Part shown: positions 8,467 to 18,483 of the stretch, piece by piece
Layout of the letters: every line of letters begins with the position of its first letter
Numbering within the stretch: position 1 is the stretch's first letter
Assembly (NCBI GenBank): GCA_913050185.1
Contig: CAJXBA010000004.1
Coordinates: 1-61,500 of the forward strand
Origin: an uncultured Pelagibacteraceae bacterium
Lineage (GTDB): Bacteria > Pseudomonadota > Alphaproteobacteria > Pelagibacterales > Pelagibacteraceae
DNA: 61,500 nt
Direction of reading: 5' to 3'
Made by a program: the position numbers and the translations under genes
Notes under the pieces: generated by a model
Seen by the model: the letters and a program-made list of their open reading frames with translations, nothing else
Told to the model about the DNA's origin: nothing
Databases searched by the model: none

Positions 8467-9708
8467 ATGCAAGAAACATTTCTAACAGAGTTCGAAAAAA
8501 GAGGTTATTTTAGTCAATGTACTGATCATTCTGGCTTAGACGAATTGATGTCTAAAGGTAAAATTATGGCCTATATTGGCTTTGATTGTACGGCCCCAAG
8601 TTTGCATGTGGGAAGTTTATTGCAGATTATGTGTCTTCGACTTCTCCAAAAATATGGACATCAGCCAATAGTATTACTTGGTGGAGGAACAACATTAATA
8701 GGCGATCCTTCTGGTAAAGAAGAAACTAGAAAAATTCTTAGCAAAAAAGAGATAGATAAAAACATAAAAAGTATTGAAGATGTGTTTAAAATTTTTTTAA
8801 AATCAAAAAATTCAAAAACGAAACCTATTTTTGTAAATAATTATTCTTGGCTAAGTAAACTGAACTATATAAATTTTTTAAGGGAAATTGGTAAACATTT
8901 TACCATAAATAAAATGCTAACCTTTGACAGTGTTAAACTGCGTTTAGAAAGAGAACAATCTTTAAGTTACATGGAGTTTAATTATATGATGCTTCAAGCG
9001 TACGATTTTTTTGAACTTAATAAAAGACACAAATGTATTTTACAAATTGGTGGTTCTGATCAGTGGGGAAATATAGTTAATGGAACTGATTTAATTAAAA
9101 GAAAAGAAAAAAAACTCGCCTATGGATTAACAACCCCATTACTGACACTTGCCTCCGGAGCAAAAATGGGGAAAACAGAAAAAGGAGCTATTTGGTTAAA
9201 TAAAAAAATGCTTTCACCATACGATTATTGGCAATTTTGGCGAAATACTGACGATAAAGATGTAATAAATTTTTTGAAACTTTTTACAGATATAGACCTT
9301 GAACAAATTGAAAGTCTAATAAGTAGTAACCAAAATATTAATAAACTTAAAGTTTTGCTTGCCAATGAGACCACAACTATGTTGCATGGATCTAAAACTG
9401 CTAAAGATTCTGAATTAACAGCACAAAAAACTTTTGGTGATAAATCAATAGGAAAAAATCTTCCAATAATAAAAATTAAAAAAAATTCATTAGTTAATGG
9501 TATGAATATTCTAGATCTTGTTCTCTTAACTCCTCTCGCAAATTCTAAAGGTGAAATTAGAAGGTTAATTAAAAATAATGGTCTTAAAATTAACAACGAA
9601 ACTGTCAGTGATGAAACAATAATAATTGATCAAAATAATTTTGATCAGGATAATAATATGAAAGTTTCACACGGAAAAAAACAACATTTAATTGTTAAAA
9701 TTATTTAG
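8467..9708 (+). CDS. tyrS: tyrosyl-tRNA synthetase
   Basis: A 413-aa class I aminoacyl-tRNA synthetase. The HIGH-like motif is LHVG (residues 46-49) after GFDCTAPS, and the KMSKS loop is KMGKT at 233-237. Tyrosine-site residues lie in YMEFNYMMLQAYDF and QIGGSDQWGNI. The C-terminus from about residue 345 is an S4 RNA-binding domain (SKGEIRRLIKNNGLKIN). Its 3' end overlaps the convergent AsmA-like gene by 8 nt. Confidence 0.97.
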   Translation: MQETFLTEFEKRGYFSQCTDHSGLDELMSKGKIMAYIGFDCTAPSLHVGSLLQIMCLRLLQKYGHQPIVLLGGGTTLIGDPSGKEETRKILSKKEIDKNIKSIEDVFKIFLKSKNSKTKPIFVNNYSWLSKLNYINFLREIGKHFTINKMLTFDSVKLRLEREQSLSYMEFNYMMLQAYDFFELNKRHKCILQIGGSDQWGNIVNGTDLIKRKEKKLAYGLTTPLLTLASGAKMGKTEKGAIWLNKKMLSPYDYWQFWRNTDDKDVINFLKLFTDIDLEQIESLISSNQNINKLKVLLANETTTMLHGSKTAKDSELTAQKTFGDKSIGKNLPIIKIKKNSLVNGMNILDLVLLTPLANSKGEIRRLIKNNGLKINNETVSDETIIIDQNNFDQDNNMKVSHGKKQHLIVKII

Positions 9709-11950
9709 TTTGTTCTCTTTTTTTTTTCATATCTTTCATTTTCTTTAAAGTTCTGGTAATAAATCTTGGTGTTAAGGTTTTAATGGGATTCACTGTAGTT
9801 TTTATATTCTTAGGATGGCCTTTCATTTTAAAACTAACTCCAAAAACACCCTCTCCGACTTTGTTTCCGACTAAAATTTTACCAACTAAAGGTATCCAAC
9901 CAATCACTTTATTAACAGTTCTTGCTGGAACCAAAGTTCCTTTTAAACTAACCAGTTTTTTTTTTACAACGTATCCTTCCATCAACAGAGATATGGCTGG
10001 ACCGATTGCATAAAGTTCTTCAATATTAATAACTTTTTCTCCATCTTTTTTAGATGAATTGAAATCCATCTCCATCTCAGTAAATCTAATACCCTCCCCA
10101 GCTAAAGTATCTGCAATACCTTGTAAAGAGGCTAGAGTAAGTAGTTGAGTTAGGGCTGGTACTTTTGATACTTTAAAATTTGAAATCTTCAACTTTGATT
10201 TTGAAACTTTATTGCCATAAATAGATTCATAATCTAATTTACCACCCTCAAATCCCTTTATAAATTTATAATTGTGAACAAATGGTTCAGCCCTATCAGA
10301 GTATATTTGAATCATCTTTGTTTTCCCATCATCCATCGTATGCATTACGACATCTAAAAATTCATTTTCAGAAAATTCACCCTTTGCAGTAAATTTTTCA
10401 TGTTTTCCTTTCTTGATATTTGAAATCAATGAAAATTTTGACAGGTTAGTCTGTTTTTCGCCTATTATTTTTTTGAAACTAACAGTTAATTCACCATTAA
10501 ATTCTTTGCTTAACAATTTTTTTTCATCATTTTTATCTAAACTTTTTAAAAAAGGCCTCGCATCAAATACTTCACCTTGAATTGTTATATTTTTATTATT
10601 AATTAATTTAAAATTATTATTTACTAAATTATCGCTAACAGTTTTAACTAGTAACTCTTTTAAATTATTTACCTGGATTTTATTATTAAACTCTATATTT
10701 TTTATTAAAATTAAATTATCTGACCCTCTAAATTCAATAATGTCAAAAATATAACTCCCTTTTTTTTTATTATTTCCTACAAATTTTATTTTTGCTGGAC
10801 TATTAATTTCTTTTTTATAATTAAGGTTCTGCATTTCAATAGCGAAAGATTTAATATCAATTTCAGTGTCAAAGGTTGCGTTATTTTTTTTCTTATCAAA
10901 AATTATTCTAGATTGAAAATCTTCATATTGATTGGTTAAATTAGTTAAACCCTGTAGCAAAATATCATGCTTTTCACTATCTGATAAAAAACTTATATCA
11001 GTGTCCTTAAGCTGAAACGAATTATTATAATTGGTAAATATTTTTTTCATCCCTAACGTATTTAGATTATGTTTAATATTTAAAGAATAAATTTTTCCAT
11101 TTCCGTTAATTTTTAGATTTTTTAACTTTATATATTTCTCTAATTGAAATCTTAAAGAACTTTTAACATCAAAAGAAATTTCAGATTCACTAATTTTTCC
11201 TTTAAGAAGTTTAATTTTAAATAAATCAAGTATATCTTGAATATTCCTTAAATTTGCTTTGGTTACCAAATTACCTTCGACATTGAGATTTTTATTTTCC
11301 TTATTAATTTCAAATTCACTGCTTGTTAAATCAATTTCATTTATATTTCCTTTTGCTACATAAAATTTGTAACGATCTTTAAAAAATTCAAAATTTGTAT
11401 TGATTTGACTTAGACTGAGTTTCTTTAATATTTCTGCATTAAAATCAGATACTAGACCTGTAATTTTATAATCATCTTGAATTTTTCCCGTATTATCAAA
11501 ATTGATTTCTACTTCTCCTTCTATTTTTCCTTCCTTAAAAATTTTTTTCGCAATAATTAAGAATGGCGATGGCTTAATTTGATTTACTATTTTAACAAGC
11601 TGCTTTATATCTGTTTTGAACAGACCAAATTCTCCATGTTGCAACGCAAACTCGTCTTTTAATAAAGACTTAATTGATATATCTAAATTTAATTTACTCA
11701 GATTGGTAGAAGTGCCTTTGACATTAATTTTTGGATCTCTAATTTTAACTTTTAATCCTAAATGCTTTATATCCAGTAAAATGTTTGTTTTTTGAAACTC
11801 TAAATTAATATTTGGATTTAATGCTCTAACTTTTTCTTGAATGGTTGAATTAAAATAAGTTGTTTCTATTCCATAAAATGTCAAAAAAAATAGAAAAAAT
11901 AATTGTGAAAATACCAATACTATAAATAGCCTTGTGATCCATTTAATCAT
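9701..11950 (-). CDS. AsmA/YhdP-like (DUF3971-type) envelope protein
   Basis: A 749-aa protein with one N-terminal membrane helix (about residues 5-27) and a long beta-rich, Lys/Asn-rich periplasmic region. The C-terminal block around LTQLLTLASLQGIADTLAGE, followed by a domain ending near LTPRFITRTLKK, resembles the AsmA/YhdP superfamily, whose members bridge inner and outer membrane and are implicated in phospholipid transport. The middle is too divergent to assign. The ATG directly abuts the prfB stop codon, so it belongs to the PBP1A-prfB transcription unit. Confidence 0.75.
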   Translation of the reverse strand: MIKWITRLFIVLVFSQLFFLFFLTFYGIETTYFNSTIQEKVRALNPNINLEFQKTNILLDIKHLGLKVKIRDPKINVKGTSTNLSKLNLDISIKSLLKDEFALQHGEFGLFKTDIKQLVKIVNQIKPSPFLIIAKKIFKEGKIEGEVEINFDNTGKIQDDYKITGLVSDFNAEILKKLSLSQINTNFEFFKDRYKFYVAKGNINEIDLTSSEFEINKENKNLNVEGNLVTKANLRNIQDILDLFKIKLLKGKISESEISFDVKSSLRFQLEKYIKLKNLKINGNGKIYSLNIKHNLNTLGMKKIFTNYNNSFQLKDTDISFLSDSEKHDILLQGLTNLTNQYEDFQSRIIFDKKKNNATFDTEIDIKSFAIEMQNLNYKKEINSPAKIKFVGNNKKKGSYIFDIIEFRGSDNLILIKNIEFNNKIQVNNLKELLVKTVSDNLVNNNFKLINNKNITIQGEVFDARPFLKSLDKNDEKKLLSKEFNGELTVSFKKIIGEKQTNLSKFSLISNIKKGKHEKFTAKGEFSENEFLDVVMHTMDDGKTKMIQIYSDRAEPFVHNYKFIKGFEGGKLDYESIYGNKVSKSKLKISNFKVSKVPALTQLLTLASLQGIADTLAGEGIRFTEMEMDFNSSKKDGEKVINIEELYAIGPAISLLMEGYVVKKKLVSLKGTLVPARTVNKVIGWIPLVGKILVGNKVGEGVFGVSFKMKGHPKNIKTTVNPIKTLTPRFITRTLKKMKDMKKKREQTK

Positions 11951-13055
11951 TTAATGCTTGTTCGCCTTTAGTTTAAACAATGAATTCTCAAGAAAACTGT
12001 CAATATCACCATTTAAAACATTACTTGGATTTGTGTCCTCATAATCGTTTCTTAAATCTTTGACCAACTGGTATGGCTGTAAAACATATGATCTAATTTG
12101 GTGCCCCCAACCAATGTCTGTTTTTGATTTTGCTAAGCTTTCTGACGCTTCTTCTTTCTTTTGTATTTCATAATTGTGCAAACGAGCTTTTAGCATGTTA
12201 AAACATGTTGCCTTGTTTTTATGTTGAGATCTCTCATTTTGACATTGAACAACAATGTTGGTTGGTAGATGTGTTATTCTAACAGCGCTATCAGTTGTGT
12301 TTACATGTTGTCCACCAGCTCCACTCGATCGATATGTGTCTATTCTAATTTCGTTTTCTTTAATGTCTATTTTAATATTGTCGTCTACAACAGGATAAAC
12401 CCAAACGCTAGCAAAACTAGTGTGTCTTCTTGATCCGGAATCAAAGGGAGAAATTCTCACCAATCTGTGTACTCCCGATTCTAATTTTAGCCAACCAAAC
12501 ATATGAGAACCAATTATTTTTAATGTACTGGATTTTATTCCTGCTTCTTCACCTCTGTGTTCACTGATTATTTCAAATTTACATTTTTTTCTCTCCACCC
12601 ATTTAGAATACATTCTCCTAAGCATTTGTGCCCAATCTTGGCTTTCTGTACCACCTGCTCCAGCATGGATTTCTAAATAAGCGTCTAGATGATCATCTTC
12701 GTTGGATAAAAAACATTTAACTTCGGTTTTTTTTATTTGATGTAGTAATAAATTTATTTTTTCGTCACAATCTTTTATTACAACGTTATCATTTTCGTTT
12801 GAAGCCAATTCCAACAGTCCTTCTAAATTTTCTAATTCATTCGTCGTATTATTAAAACTGTTAGAAATATCTTCAAAGAATTTTTTTTTTTTAAGAATCT
12901 TTTGAGCTAAAAATTTATCTTTCCAAAAATTTATTTCTGTTGTTTTACTAACGAATGTCCGAATCTTATCTTCAACGTTGTTTTTTTCAAAGATACCCCC
13001 GAACATTATCCATCACTTTTTTTATTTTAATGATATTTTCTTTTGTTCTATCCAT
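11951..13055 (-). CDS. prfB: peptide chain release factor 2, expressed by programmed +1 frameshift
   Basis: RF2 terminates translation at UGA and UAA. The frame opens with ATG at 13055-13053, 3 bp after the TAG of the upstream PBP gene, and runs 22 codons to an in-frame TGA at 12989-12987. The sequence there is GGGGGTATCTTTGA, identical to the E. coli RF2 recoding site (internal Shine-Dalgarno plus CTT-TGA). A +1 slip at CTT continues with GAA ([12 protein letters not shown]) to give about 367 aa, the normal RF2 length. The SPF tripeptide (RISPFDSG) and GGQ (GAGGQHVN) are present. An in-frame ATG at 13006 would give a 351-aa protein but lies inside the slippery region and is an artefact. Confidence 0.95.
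12985..13005 (-). promoter_or_regulatory. RF2 autoregulatory +1 frameshift site
   Basis: The minus strand reads CGGGGGTATCTTTGAA. The G-rich run acts as an internal Shine-Dalgarno, CTT is the slip codon and TGA (12989-12987) the in-frame stop. When RF2 is scarce, slow termination at UGA allows the +1 slip and more RF2 is made. The match to the E. coli element is exact over 14 nt. Confidence 0.93.
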
Positions 13056-13058
13056 AAG

Positions 13059-15413
13059 CTAATAAAATCTCAAAATCGTTTTTTCAAATTTTAACTCGCG
13101 CAATTTCAATCTATCTTTATTTAAAGATTTTTCAAGTCCAATGATAGAATCTTTTTTTTGTTTAAAAGATTCATAAATTATCTTTTTTGTATTGTCGTTT
13201 GGCAATAAACCTGTTTCAACGTCTATCATTACCAAATTTATTTTTTTTGGAATTTTGAACGGAAGTGCTTCTTTTTTTTTTATTACTTTATGAACAAATT
13301 TTTTAAAGATTGGCAAAGCTGCTTTCGCTCCAGTTTCATATCTACCCAAACTCTTAGGTTCATCAAATCCAACATATACGCCGATGACTAGTTTTGAAGT
13401 AAATCCCAAAAACCAAGCGTCCATATTCCTATTGGTTGTACCGGTTTTGCCAGCTAAAATGAGATTTAAATTCTTTAGTCTTCTTCCTGTTCCTCTTTTG
13501 ATGACCCCTTCCATCATTGATGTGATTTGATAGGCAGTTTCAGGAGAAATAATTTGCTCTTTATTATCTAAAATTATTGGTATTTCATCTTTTAAATAGG
13601 ATATTTCTTCACAACCAATGCATTTTCTTTTGTCAGCATTAAAAATTGTTTTACCACGTCTATCTTGAATTCTATCAACAAAAATTGGTGTTACTTTTTT
13701 TCCTCCATTAACAAACGTGCAATAGGCATTGGTAAGTTTCGCAAGAGTTGTTTCAGCAGAACCTAGAGAAACTGATAAAATTTTTGGAATATCCTTATAT
13801 ATGCCCAACTTGTTTGTAATCTTTGAAATTTGATCGAAGCCAACTTTTTGAGCTATACGCACAGTTATTAAATTTCTAGATTTTTCAATACCAGTTCTTA
13901 AAGTTGAAGGTCCATAAAATTTCTTCCCATAATTTTCTGGTTTCCAAGTTTTTTGTCCTTCCCCTTGATCTATAACGAATGGGGCATCTAAAACTAATGT
14001 TGATGGTGTGAAACCATTTTCAAGAGCTGCGGCATAAACAAACGGTTTAAATGCCGAACCCGGTTGTCTTTGAGCTTGTGTAGCTCTATTAAATTCACTT
14101 AAATTGAAACTAAAACCTCCAACCATAGCAAGTACTCTACCAGTATATGGATCCATCACTACAATTGCTCCATTGATTTTTGGCAGTTGTTTCAAATTCC
14201 ATTTGTTTCTTTTTATTTTTTTTACATAAATAATATCATTTAAATTTAATAATTCTTCAAAGCTTTTCTTTCTAGTCCAGCTGACGCTATCAAAATCTAT
14301 GAAACCTATTTCTTTGTCTTCCGTTTCGATTTTTGCAGATAATTTTTCTAAATCAATTATTTTTGCTAATTTCCAATTTAAACTTTTATCAATCTTTAAT
14401 TCCTTAATATTTTCTATCCAGTTTTTTTTAGCTATATTTTTCAAAGAGCCTCTCCATCCATGCCTCATGTCATATTCTTGCAAACCTTCTCTGAGAGATT
14501 TTAATGCTTCGATTTGATAATTAGAATTTAAAGGTGTTCTTATTGATAAACCCCCTTTGTATAATTCGTCATATCCATAGCTATCACTAATTAACCTTCT
14601 AACCTCTTCTGTGTAAAAATTTGCTTCTTCTAGCAGCTTAATTTTTCTTTTTTTCAGTTTAATTTTTTTTTTAATAAAATTTTGATACTGTTTCCGATCT
14701 ATATAAGAATTTTCGTACAAATTTTTTAGGACATTATTTCTTCTCTGTATAGCTCTTTTATTTGATTTGTAAGGATTATATTTGCTAGGCGCTTTTGGAA
14801 GAGCAGCAAGAAGAGCTGCTTCGCTATAATCTAAATTTCTTACTGATTTATCAAAATATTCTAAACTAGCAGCAGCTACTCCATATGTGCCTTGTCCCAA
14901 ATATATTTGGTTCAAATAAAGTTCCATGATTCTTTCTTTTGAATAAGCTCTTTCAATTCTAAAAGCCAAAATAGCTTCTTTGATCTTTCTTTTAATAGAA
15001 ACCTTATTAGTGAGCAAAAAATTCTTCGCTACTTGTTGTGTTATTGTAGATGCTCCCTCCAATCTTTTGTTCGACGAAATATTTTTTATATTTTTGATTA
15101 TTGCTCTGGTGATACCTTTTAAGTCAACACCGGGATGTGAAAAAAAATTTTTATCCTCTGCCGACAAAAACGAATAAATTACTGTTTTGGGTAAAGAATC
15201 GTAAGGAACAAATAGTCTTTTTTGTAACGCATATTCTGCAATTAGTTGACCATCTCCAGAATGCACTCTGCTTGAAATTGGAGGTTTATAATTGGATAAT
15301 ATTTTGTAATCAGGAAGATCCGAAGAAAAGTACCAAAGTGTCGAGAATAAAAAAATTAAACCTAACGCAAAAATTATAATAATAAATTTTATGAACTTCT
15401 TAAAAATAAACAT
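13059..15413 (-). CDS. mrcA: penicillin-binding protein 1A (bifunctional class A PBP)
   Basis: A 784-aa inner-membrane enzyme that polymerises and cross-links peptidoglycan. There is one N-terminal anchor (about residues 7-28). The transglycosylase domain has Glu86 in SAEDKNFFSHPG and GASTITQQVAKNFLL. The transpeptidase domain has SxxK at Ser453-Lys456 (GSAFKPF), SRN at 512-514 and KTGTT at 656-660. An OB-like insert lies between the domains (about 300-400). prfB follows 3 bp after the stop, so the two share a transcript. Confidence 0.95.
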   Translation of the reverse strand: MFIFKKFIKFIIIIFALGLIFLFSTLWYFSSDLPDYKILSNYKPPISSRVHSGDGQLIAEYALQKRLFVPYDSLPKTVIYSFLSAEDKNFFSHPGVDLKGITRAIIKNIKNISSNKRLEGASTITQQVAKNFLLTNKVSIKRKIKEAILAFRIERAYSKERIMELYLNQIYLGQGTYGVAAASLEYFDKSVRNLDYSEAALLAALPKAPSKYNPYKSNKRAIQRRNNVLKNLYENSYIDRKQYQNFIKKKIKLKKRKIKLLEEANFYTEEVRRLISDSYGYDELYKGGLSIRTPLNSNYQIEALKSLREGLQEYDMRHGWRGSLKNIAKKNWIENIKELKIDKSLNWKLAKIIDLEKLSAKIETEDKEIGFIDFDSVSWTRKKSFEELLNLNDIIYVKKIKRNKWNLKQLPKINGAIVVMDPYTGRVLAMVGGFSFNLSEFNRATQAQRQPGSAFKPFVYAAALENGFTPSTLVLDAPFVIDQGEGQKTWKPENYGKKFYGPSTLRTGIEKSRNLITVRIAQKVGFDQISKITNKLGIYKDIPKILSVSLGSAETTLAKLTNAYCTFVNGGKKVTPIFVDRIQDRRGKTIFNADKRKCIGCEEISYLKDEIPIILDNKEQIISPETAYQITSMMEGVIKRGTGRRLKNLNLILAGKTGTTNRNMDAWFLGFTSKLVIGVYVGFDEPKSLGRYETGAKAALPIFKKFVHKVIKKKEALPFKIPKKINLVMIDVETGLLPNDNTKKIIYESFKQKKDSIIGLEKSLNKDRLKLRELKFEKTILRFY

Positions 15414-15605
15414 GATAATTATAAAGAAATAATTGAATTTTGGCTTTCTTAAGGCATTTTACTGCTCAAATCTAAATTAATTAGAGATAAAATTACATAT
15501 ATTTTTTGGCAATTTTAAGATATAGGTACACTTGGAACATATAGCAAGATTCAGATTTATGAACAAAACTATTATTACAAATATTATGAACAGGAATGAA
15601 TTTCC
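15414..15605. other. 192-bp intergenic region between divergent PBP1A and RNase E/G genes
   Basis: AT-rich spacer that must hold promoters for both genes. I see no tRNA, clear terminator or strong -35/-10 pair. A weak Shine-Dalgarno-like AGGA (15592-15595) lies 10 bp before the ATG at 15606. Confidence 0.5.
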
Positions 15606-17453
15606 ATGGAAAAGAACTTATATATCGATGCTTCGCATCCTGACGAAACTAGAGTCGTGCTTAAATCAAAAAATCATATTGAAGAGTATGAGTACGAAAA
15701 TAAAAATAAATTAAATTTAAAGAATAACATCTATCTGGGAAAAGTTAGCAGAGTCGAGCCATCTTTGCAGGCTGCATTTGTTAACTACGGAAGACAAAGA
15801 TTTGGATTTCTAGCATTTAACGATATTCAGTCGGATTACTATCAAATACCGCATGATGACAAAGAAAAACTTAAAAAAGAGGAGGAGAATTTAAGAATAG
15901 AACTTAAAGAAAAAAATAAACATGTTGAAGAAGTTAACAAATCTGTAGGAGAAACTACAGATTTGCCTTCCGCAAATGAAAATGTAATTGGAAAAAATTT
16001 TACTAAAGATAAAATTAAAAACGAAAATTCATCGGTAGAAAAAAATGGCCAATTTGATGAGCTCAAAAAAAGATATGGAATTAGGCGCTATAAAATACAA
16101 GAGGTAATAAAACCAGATCAGATAGTGTTGGTTCAAATTTTAAAAGAAGAAAGGGGTCAGAAAGGCGCCGCGTTAACAACCTTTATTTCCTTAGCTGGCA
16201 GATATAGCGTTTTGATGCCAAACACACCAAAAGGTGGGGGTATTTCTAGAAAAATATCTAATGCTGATGACAAAAAAAAAATTAGAAGTATCCTGCATGA
16301 AATTAAAATTCCTGACAGTATGGGTTTGATAATTAGAACCGCAAGTATAAACAAAACGAAAAATGAACTTGAAAAAGATATTTCTAATACTATCAGTACA
16401 TGGGAAAAAATTAAAGACAAGGCTGTTAAATCTATTGCCCCATCTTTAATTTATGAGGAGGGTGATATTATAAAGAGAGCCCTTAGAGATATATATGATA
16501 ACGAAACAAAACACGTAATTATTGAAGGAAATGAAGGTTACCAAAAAGCAAAAAGTTTTATGAAAATTTTGATGCCTGAAAATGTAAAAAAAATAAAAAA
16601 ATATAGAGGAAAGATACCTCTCTTACATGATGCGAAAATTGAAAAAGAATTAAATCTAATTTTTGAACCTACTGTAAAATTAGAATCTGGAGGATATATG
16701 GTCATCAATCCAACAGAAGCTTTAGTTTCAATCGATATAAACTCTGGTCAATCAATTAAAGAAATAAATATAGAAAAAACAGCACTAAAAACTAACCTTG
16801 AGGCAGCAGAAGAAATATCAAGACAAATTAAAGTGAGAGATATTTCTGGATTAATAGTAATTGATTTTATAGATATGTGGAATTTTTATAACAGGAGATT
16901 AGTTGAAAAAAAATTAAGAGAAAAGTTAAAAGACGATAGAGCAAGAATCCAATTTGGAAGAATAAGTAATTTTGGATTGTTAGAAATGACGCGTCAAAGA
17001 TTAAGAGAAAGTTCAGTGAAGTGGAATATGACGCTTTCACTTGATTCTTTTGCCTTAAAAATTGTTAAAAAAAGTGAGGAACTGGCTTTTTCAAGTAAAG
17101 CAAAAATTATAAATATAAGTATTCCTGAAAAAGTTAAAATTTTTATTGAGACAAACCTAGCAAAAGATATGAATTATTTCGAGAAAACATATAAACTAAA
17201 ATTTAACTTAATCTCTGACAAAAATTTGATACTTCCAGAATATAAGATAGAACTACTTAATAGAAATAATAAAATTATAAAAAAAATTGAAAATATTGAT
17301 CAATATGAATCAAGCTTCATGTGGCAAAAATTTAAGAAAAAAGAGTTTAAAAAGAAAAAATTTATTGGAAAAAATAAACTTAATAAAAAATTTGGCCACA
17401 AACCTAAAACGCAAAGAAGTAGTTTTGACAACAAAAAATCTATTGGTTATTAA
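15606..17453 (+). CDS. rne: ribonuclease E/G family protein lacking the zinc-link cysteines
   Basis: A 615-aa RNase E/G. The S1 domain starts at about residue 40 (NIYLGKVSRVEPSLQAAFVNYG) and is split by a charged insert (about 82-155), as in other alphaproteobacteria. Catalytic metal ligands are Asp377 (SIDINSG) and Asp420 (IVIDFIDM), followed by ISNFGLLEMTRQRLRESS. After that motif the usual zinc-link CPxCxG is missing, and the whole protein has no cysteine. The C-terminus is a short Lys-rich tail instead of a long degradosome scaffold. It should process mRNA and rRNA. Length lies between RNase G and RNase E, so rng is an alternative name. Confidence 0.88.
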   Translation: MEKNLYIDASHPDETRVVLKSKNHIEEYEYENKNKLNLKNNIYLGKVSRVEPSLQAAFVNYGRQRFGFLAFNDIQSDYYQIPHDDKEKLKKEEENLRIELKEKNKHVEEVNKSVGETTDLPSANENVIGKNFTKDKIKNENSSVEKNGQFDELKKRYGIRRYKIQEVIKPDQIVLVQILKEERGQKGAALTTFISLAGRYSVLMPNTPKGGGISRKISNADDKKKIRSILHEIKIPDSMGLIIRTASINKTKNELEKDISNTISTWEKIKDKAVKSIAPSLIYEEGDIIKRALRDIYDNETKHVIIEGNEGYQKAKSFMKILMPENVKKIKKYRGKIPLLHDAKIEKELNLIFEPTVKLESGGYMVINPTEALVSIDINSGQSIKEINIEKTALKTNLEAAEEISRQIKVRDISGLIVIDFIDMWNFYNRRLVEKKLREKLKDDRARIQFGRISNFGLLEMTRQRLRESSVKWNMTLSLDSFALKIVKKSEELAFSSKAKIINISIPEKVKIFIETNLAKDMNYFEKTYKLKFNLISDKNLILPEYKIELLNRNNKIIKKIENIDQYESSFMWQKFKKKEFKKKKFIGKNKLNKKFGHKPKTQRSSFDNKKSIGY

Positions 17454-17465
17454 TTTTTTCAAAAA

Positions 17466-18236
17466 TCATATTAAATGTTGTTGTGGTGACGAAGGATTTC
17501 CGTATTTTCTCTTCTTCATTCTTTCAGCTTTGTAGGCTTTTCTTCCTGCTATTACAGCATGTTTCATAGATTCTGCCATCAAAACTGGATTTTTGGATTC
17601 TGCAATTGCTGTATTAATTAGAACTCCATCACATCCTAGTTCCATCGCAATGGTCGCGTCGGAGGCGGTTCCAACACCCGCATCAACAATAACGGGTACT
17701 GCTGATTGTTCTTTTATTAAAGTAATATTTGTTTTATTTTGTATACCTATTCCAGAACCTATTGGCGCAGCTAATGGCATAATAGCAGAAACTCCAATAT
17801 CTTCTAATTTTTTTGATAAAATTGGATCGTCCGTACAATAGACCATCACTTTAAAATTTTCTTTGACCAAAATTTCGGCAGACTTTATTGTTTCGATCAT
17901 ATTTGGATAAAGGGTTTTTTTGTCTCCCAAAACTTCTAACTTGACTAGTTTCCAATCACCAATTTCGCGGGCCAATCTGAGAGTTCTAAGTGCTTCATCT
18001 GATGTGTAACATCCCGCAGTATTTGGCAAATATGTAATAGATTTTGGGTCCAAATAGTCCATTAGTAAAGGTTGACTTTTGTCAGATATATTTACTCTTC
18101 GAACTGCCACCGTAACAATATCAGCGCCAGAAGCTTTGACGGCATCAGCTGTTTGTTTGAAATCTTTGTATTTTCCCGTACCAACAATTAATCGTGACTT
18201 ATAATTTTTATTTGCTATCGTAAAAACATCTTGCAT
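17466..18236 (-). CDS. thiG: thiazole synthase ThiG
   Basis: A 256-aa TIM-barrel enzyme that builds the thiazole phosphate of thiamine from deoxyxylulose phosphate, dehydroglycine and ThiS-thiocarboxylate. Lys99 in [10 protein letters not shown] is the Schiff-base lysine; other signatures are [25 protein letters not shown] and [23 protein letters not shown]. thiS lies 5 bp upstream in the same operon. The 3' end faces the RNase E/G gene across 12 bp. Confidence 0.96.
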   Translation of the reverse strand: MQDVFTIANKNYKSRLIVGTGKYKDFKQTADAVKASGADIVTVAVRRVNISDKSQPLLMDYLDPKSITYLPNTAGCYTSDEALRTLRLAREIGDWKLVKLEVLGDKKTLYPNMIETIKSAEILVKENFKVMVYCTDDPILSKKLEDIGVSAIMPLAAPIGSGIGIQNKTNITLIKEQSAVPVIVDAGVGTASDATIAMELGCDGVLINTAIAESKNPVLMAESMKHAVIAGRKAYKAERMKKRKYGNPSSPQQHLI

Positions 18237-18241
18237 GTCTC

Positions 18242-18460
18242 CTATCCTCCACCAATAAAATGTACAATTTCTACCTTATCATCTTTATTCAAAACAACTG
18301 TTGGATATTTATTTTTTTCTACAATTTCGCCATTAACTTCAATAGCTACTTTATTTTTCTTAATTTTTAGTTCGTTAAGCAATTGATTCAAGTTAGTTTC
18401 GGAGCTTATTTCGTATGGACTACCGTTTAATTGTATTTTTGCCACATTTAAGTTATTCAT
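18242..18460 (-). CDS. thiS: sulfur carrier protein ThiS
   Basis: A 72-aa ubiquitin-fold protein ending [10 protein letters not shown]; the C-terminal Gly-Gly is adenylated and thiocarboxylated to deliver sulfur to ThiG. The core [21 protein letters not shown] and [10 protein letters not shown] fits the family. The N-terminus is a few residues longer than usual, so a start slightly downstream is possible. The gene is only 23 bp from the divergent aroQ. Confidence 0.92.
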   Translation of the reverse strand: MNNLNVAKIQLNGSPYEISSETNLNQLLNELKIKKNKVAIEVNGEIVEKNKYPTVVLNKDDKVEIVHFIGGG

Positions 18461-18483
18461 TTGAATTATTTTAACTTATTTAA

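Noticed and set aside
12951-13006. ATG at 13006 as the prfB start (351 aa beginning MFGGIFEKN)
   Set aside because: This ATG lies inside the recoding region; the first six residues come from the wrong frame over the slippery site. The leader frame from 13055 plus a +1 shift gives the normal RF2 length.
15842-16420. Long hydrophobic or Ser-rich open frames antisense to the RNase E/G gene and to many other genes
   Set aside because: They are opposite-strand shadows of well-conserved coding regions; AT-rich genes rich in Lys and Glu codons give Phe/Leu/Ser-rich antisense frames.
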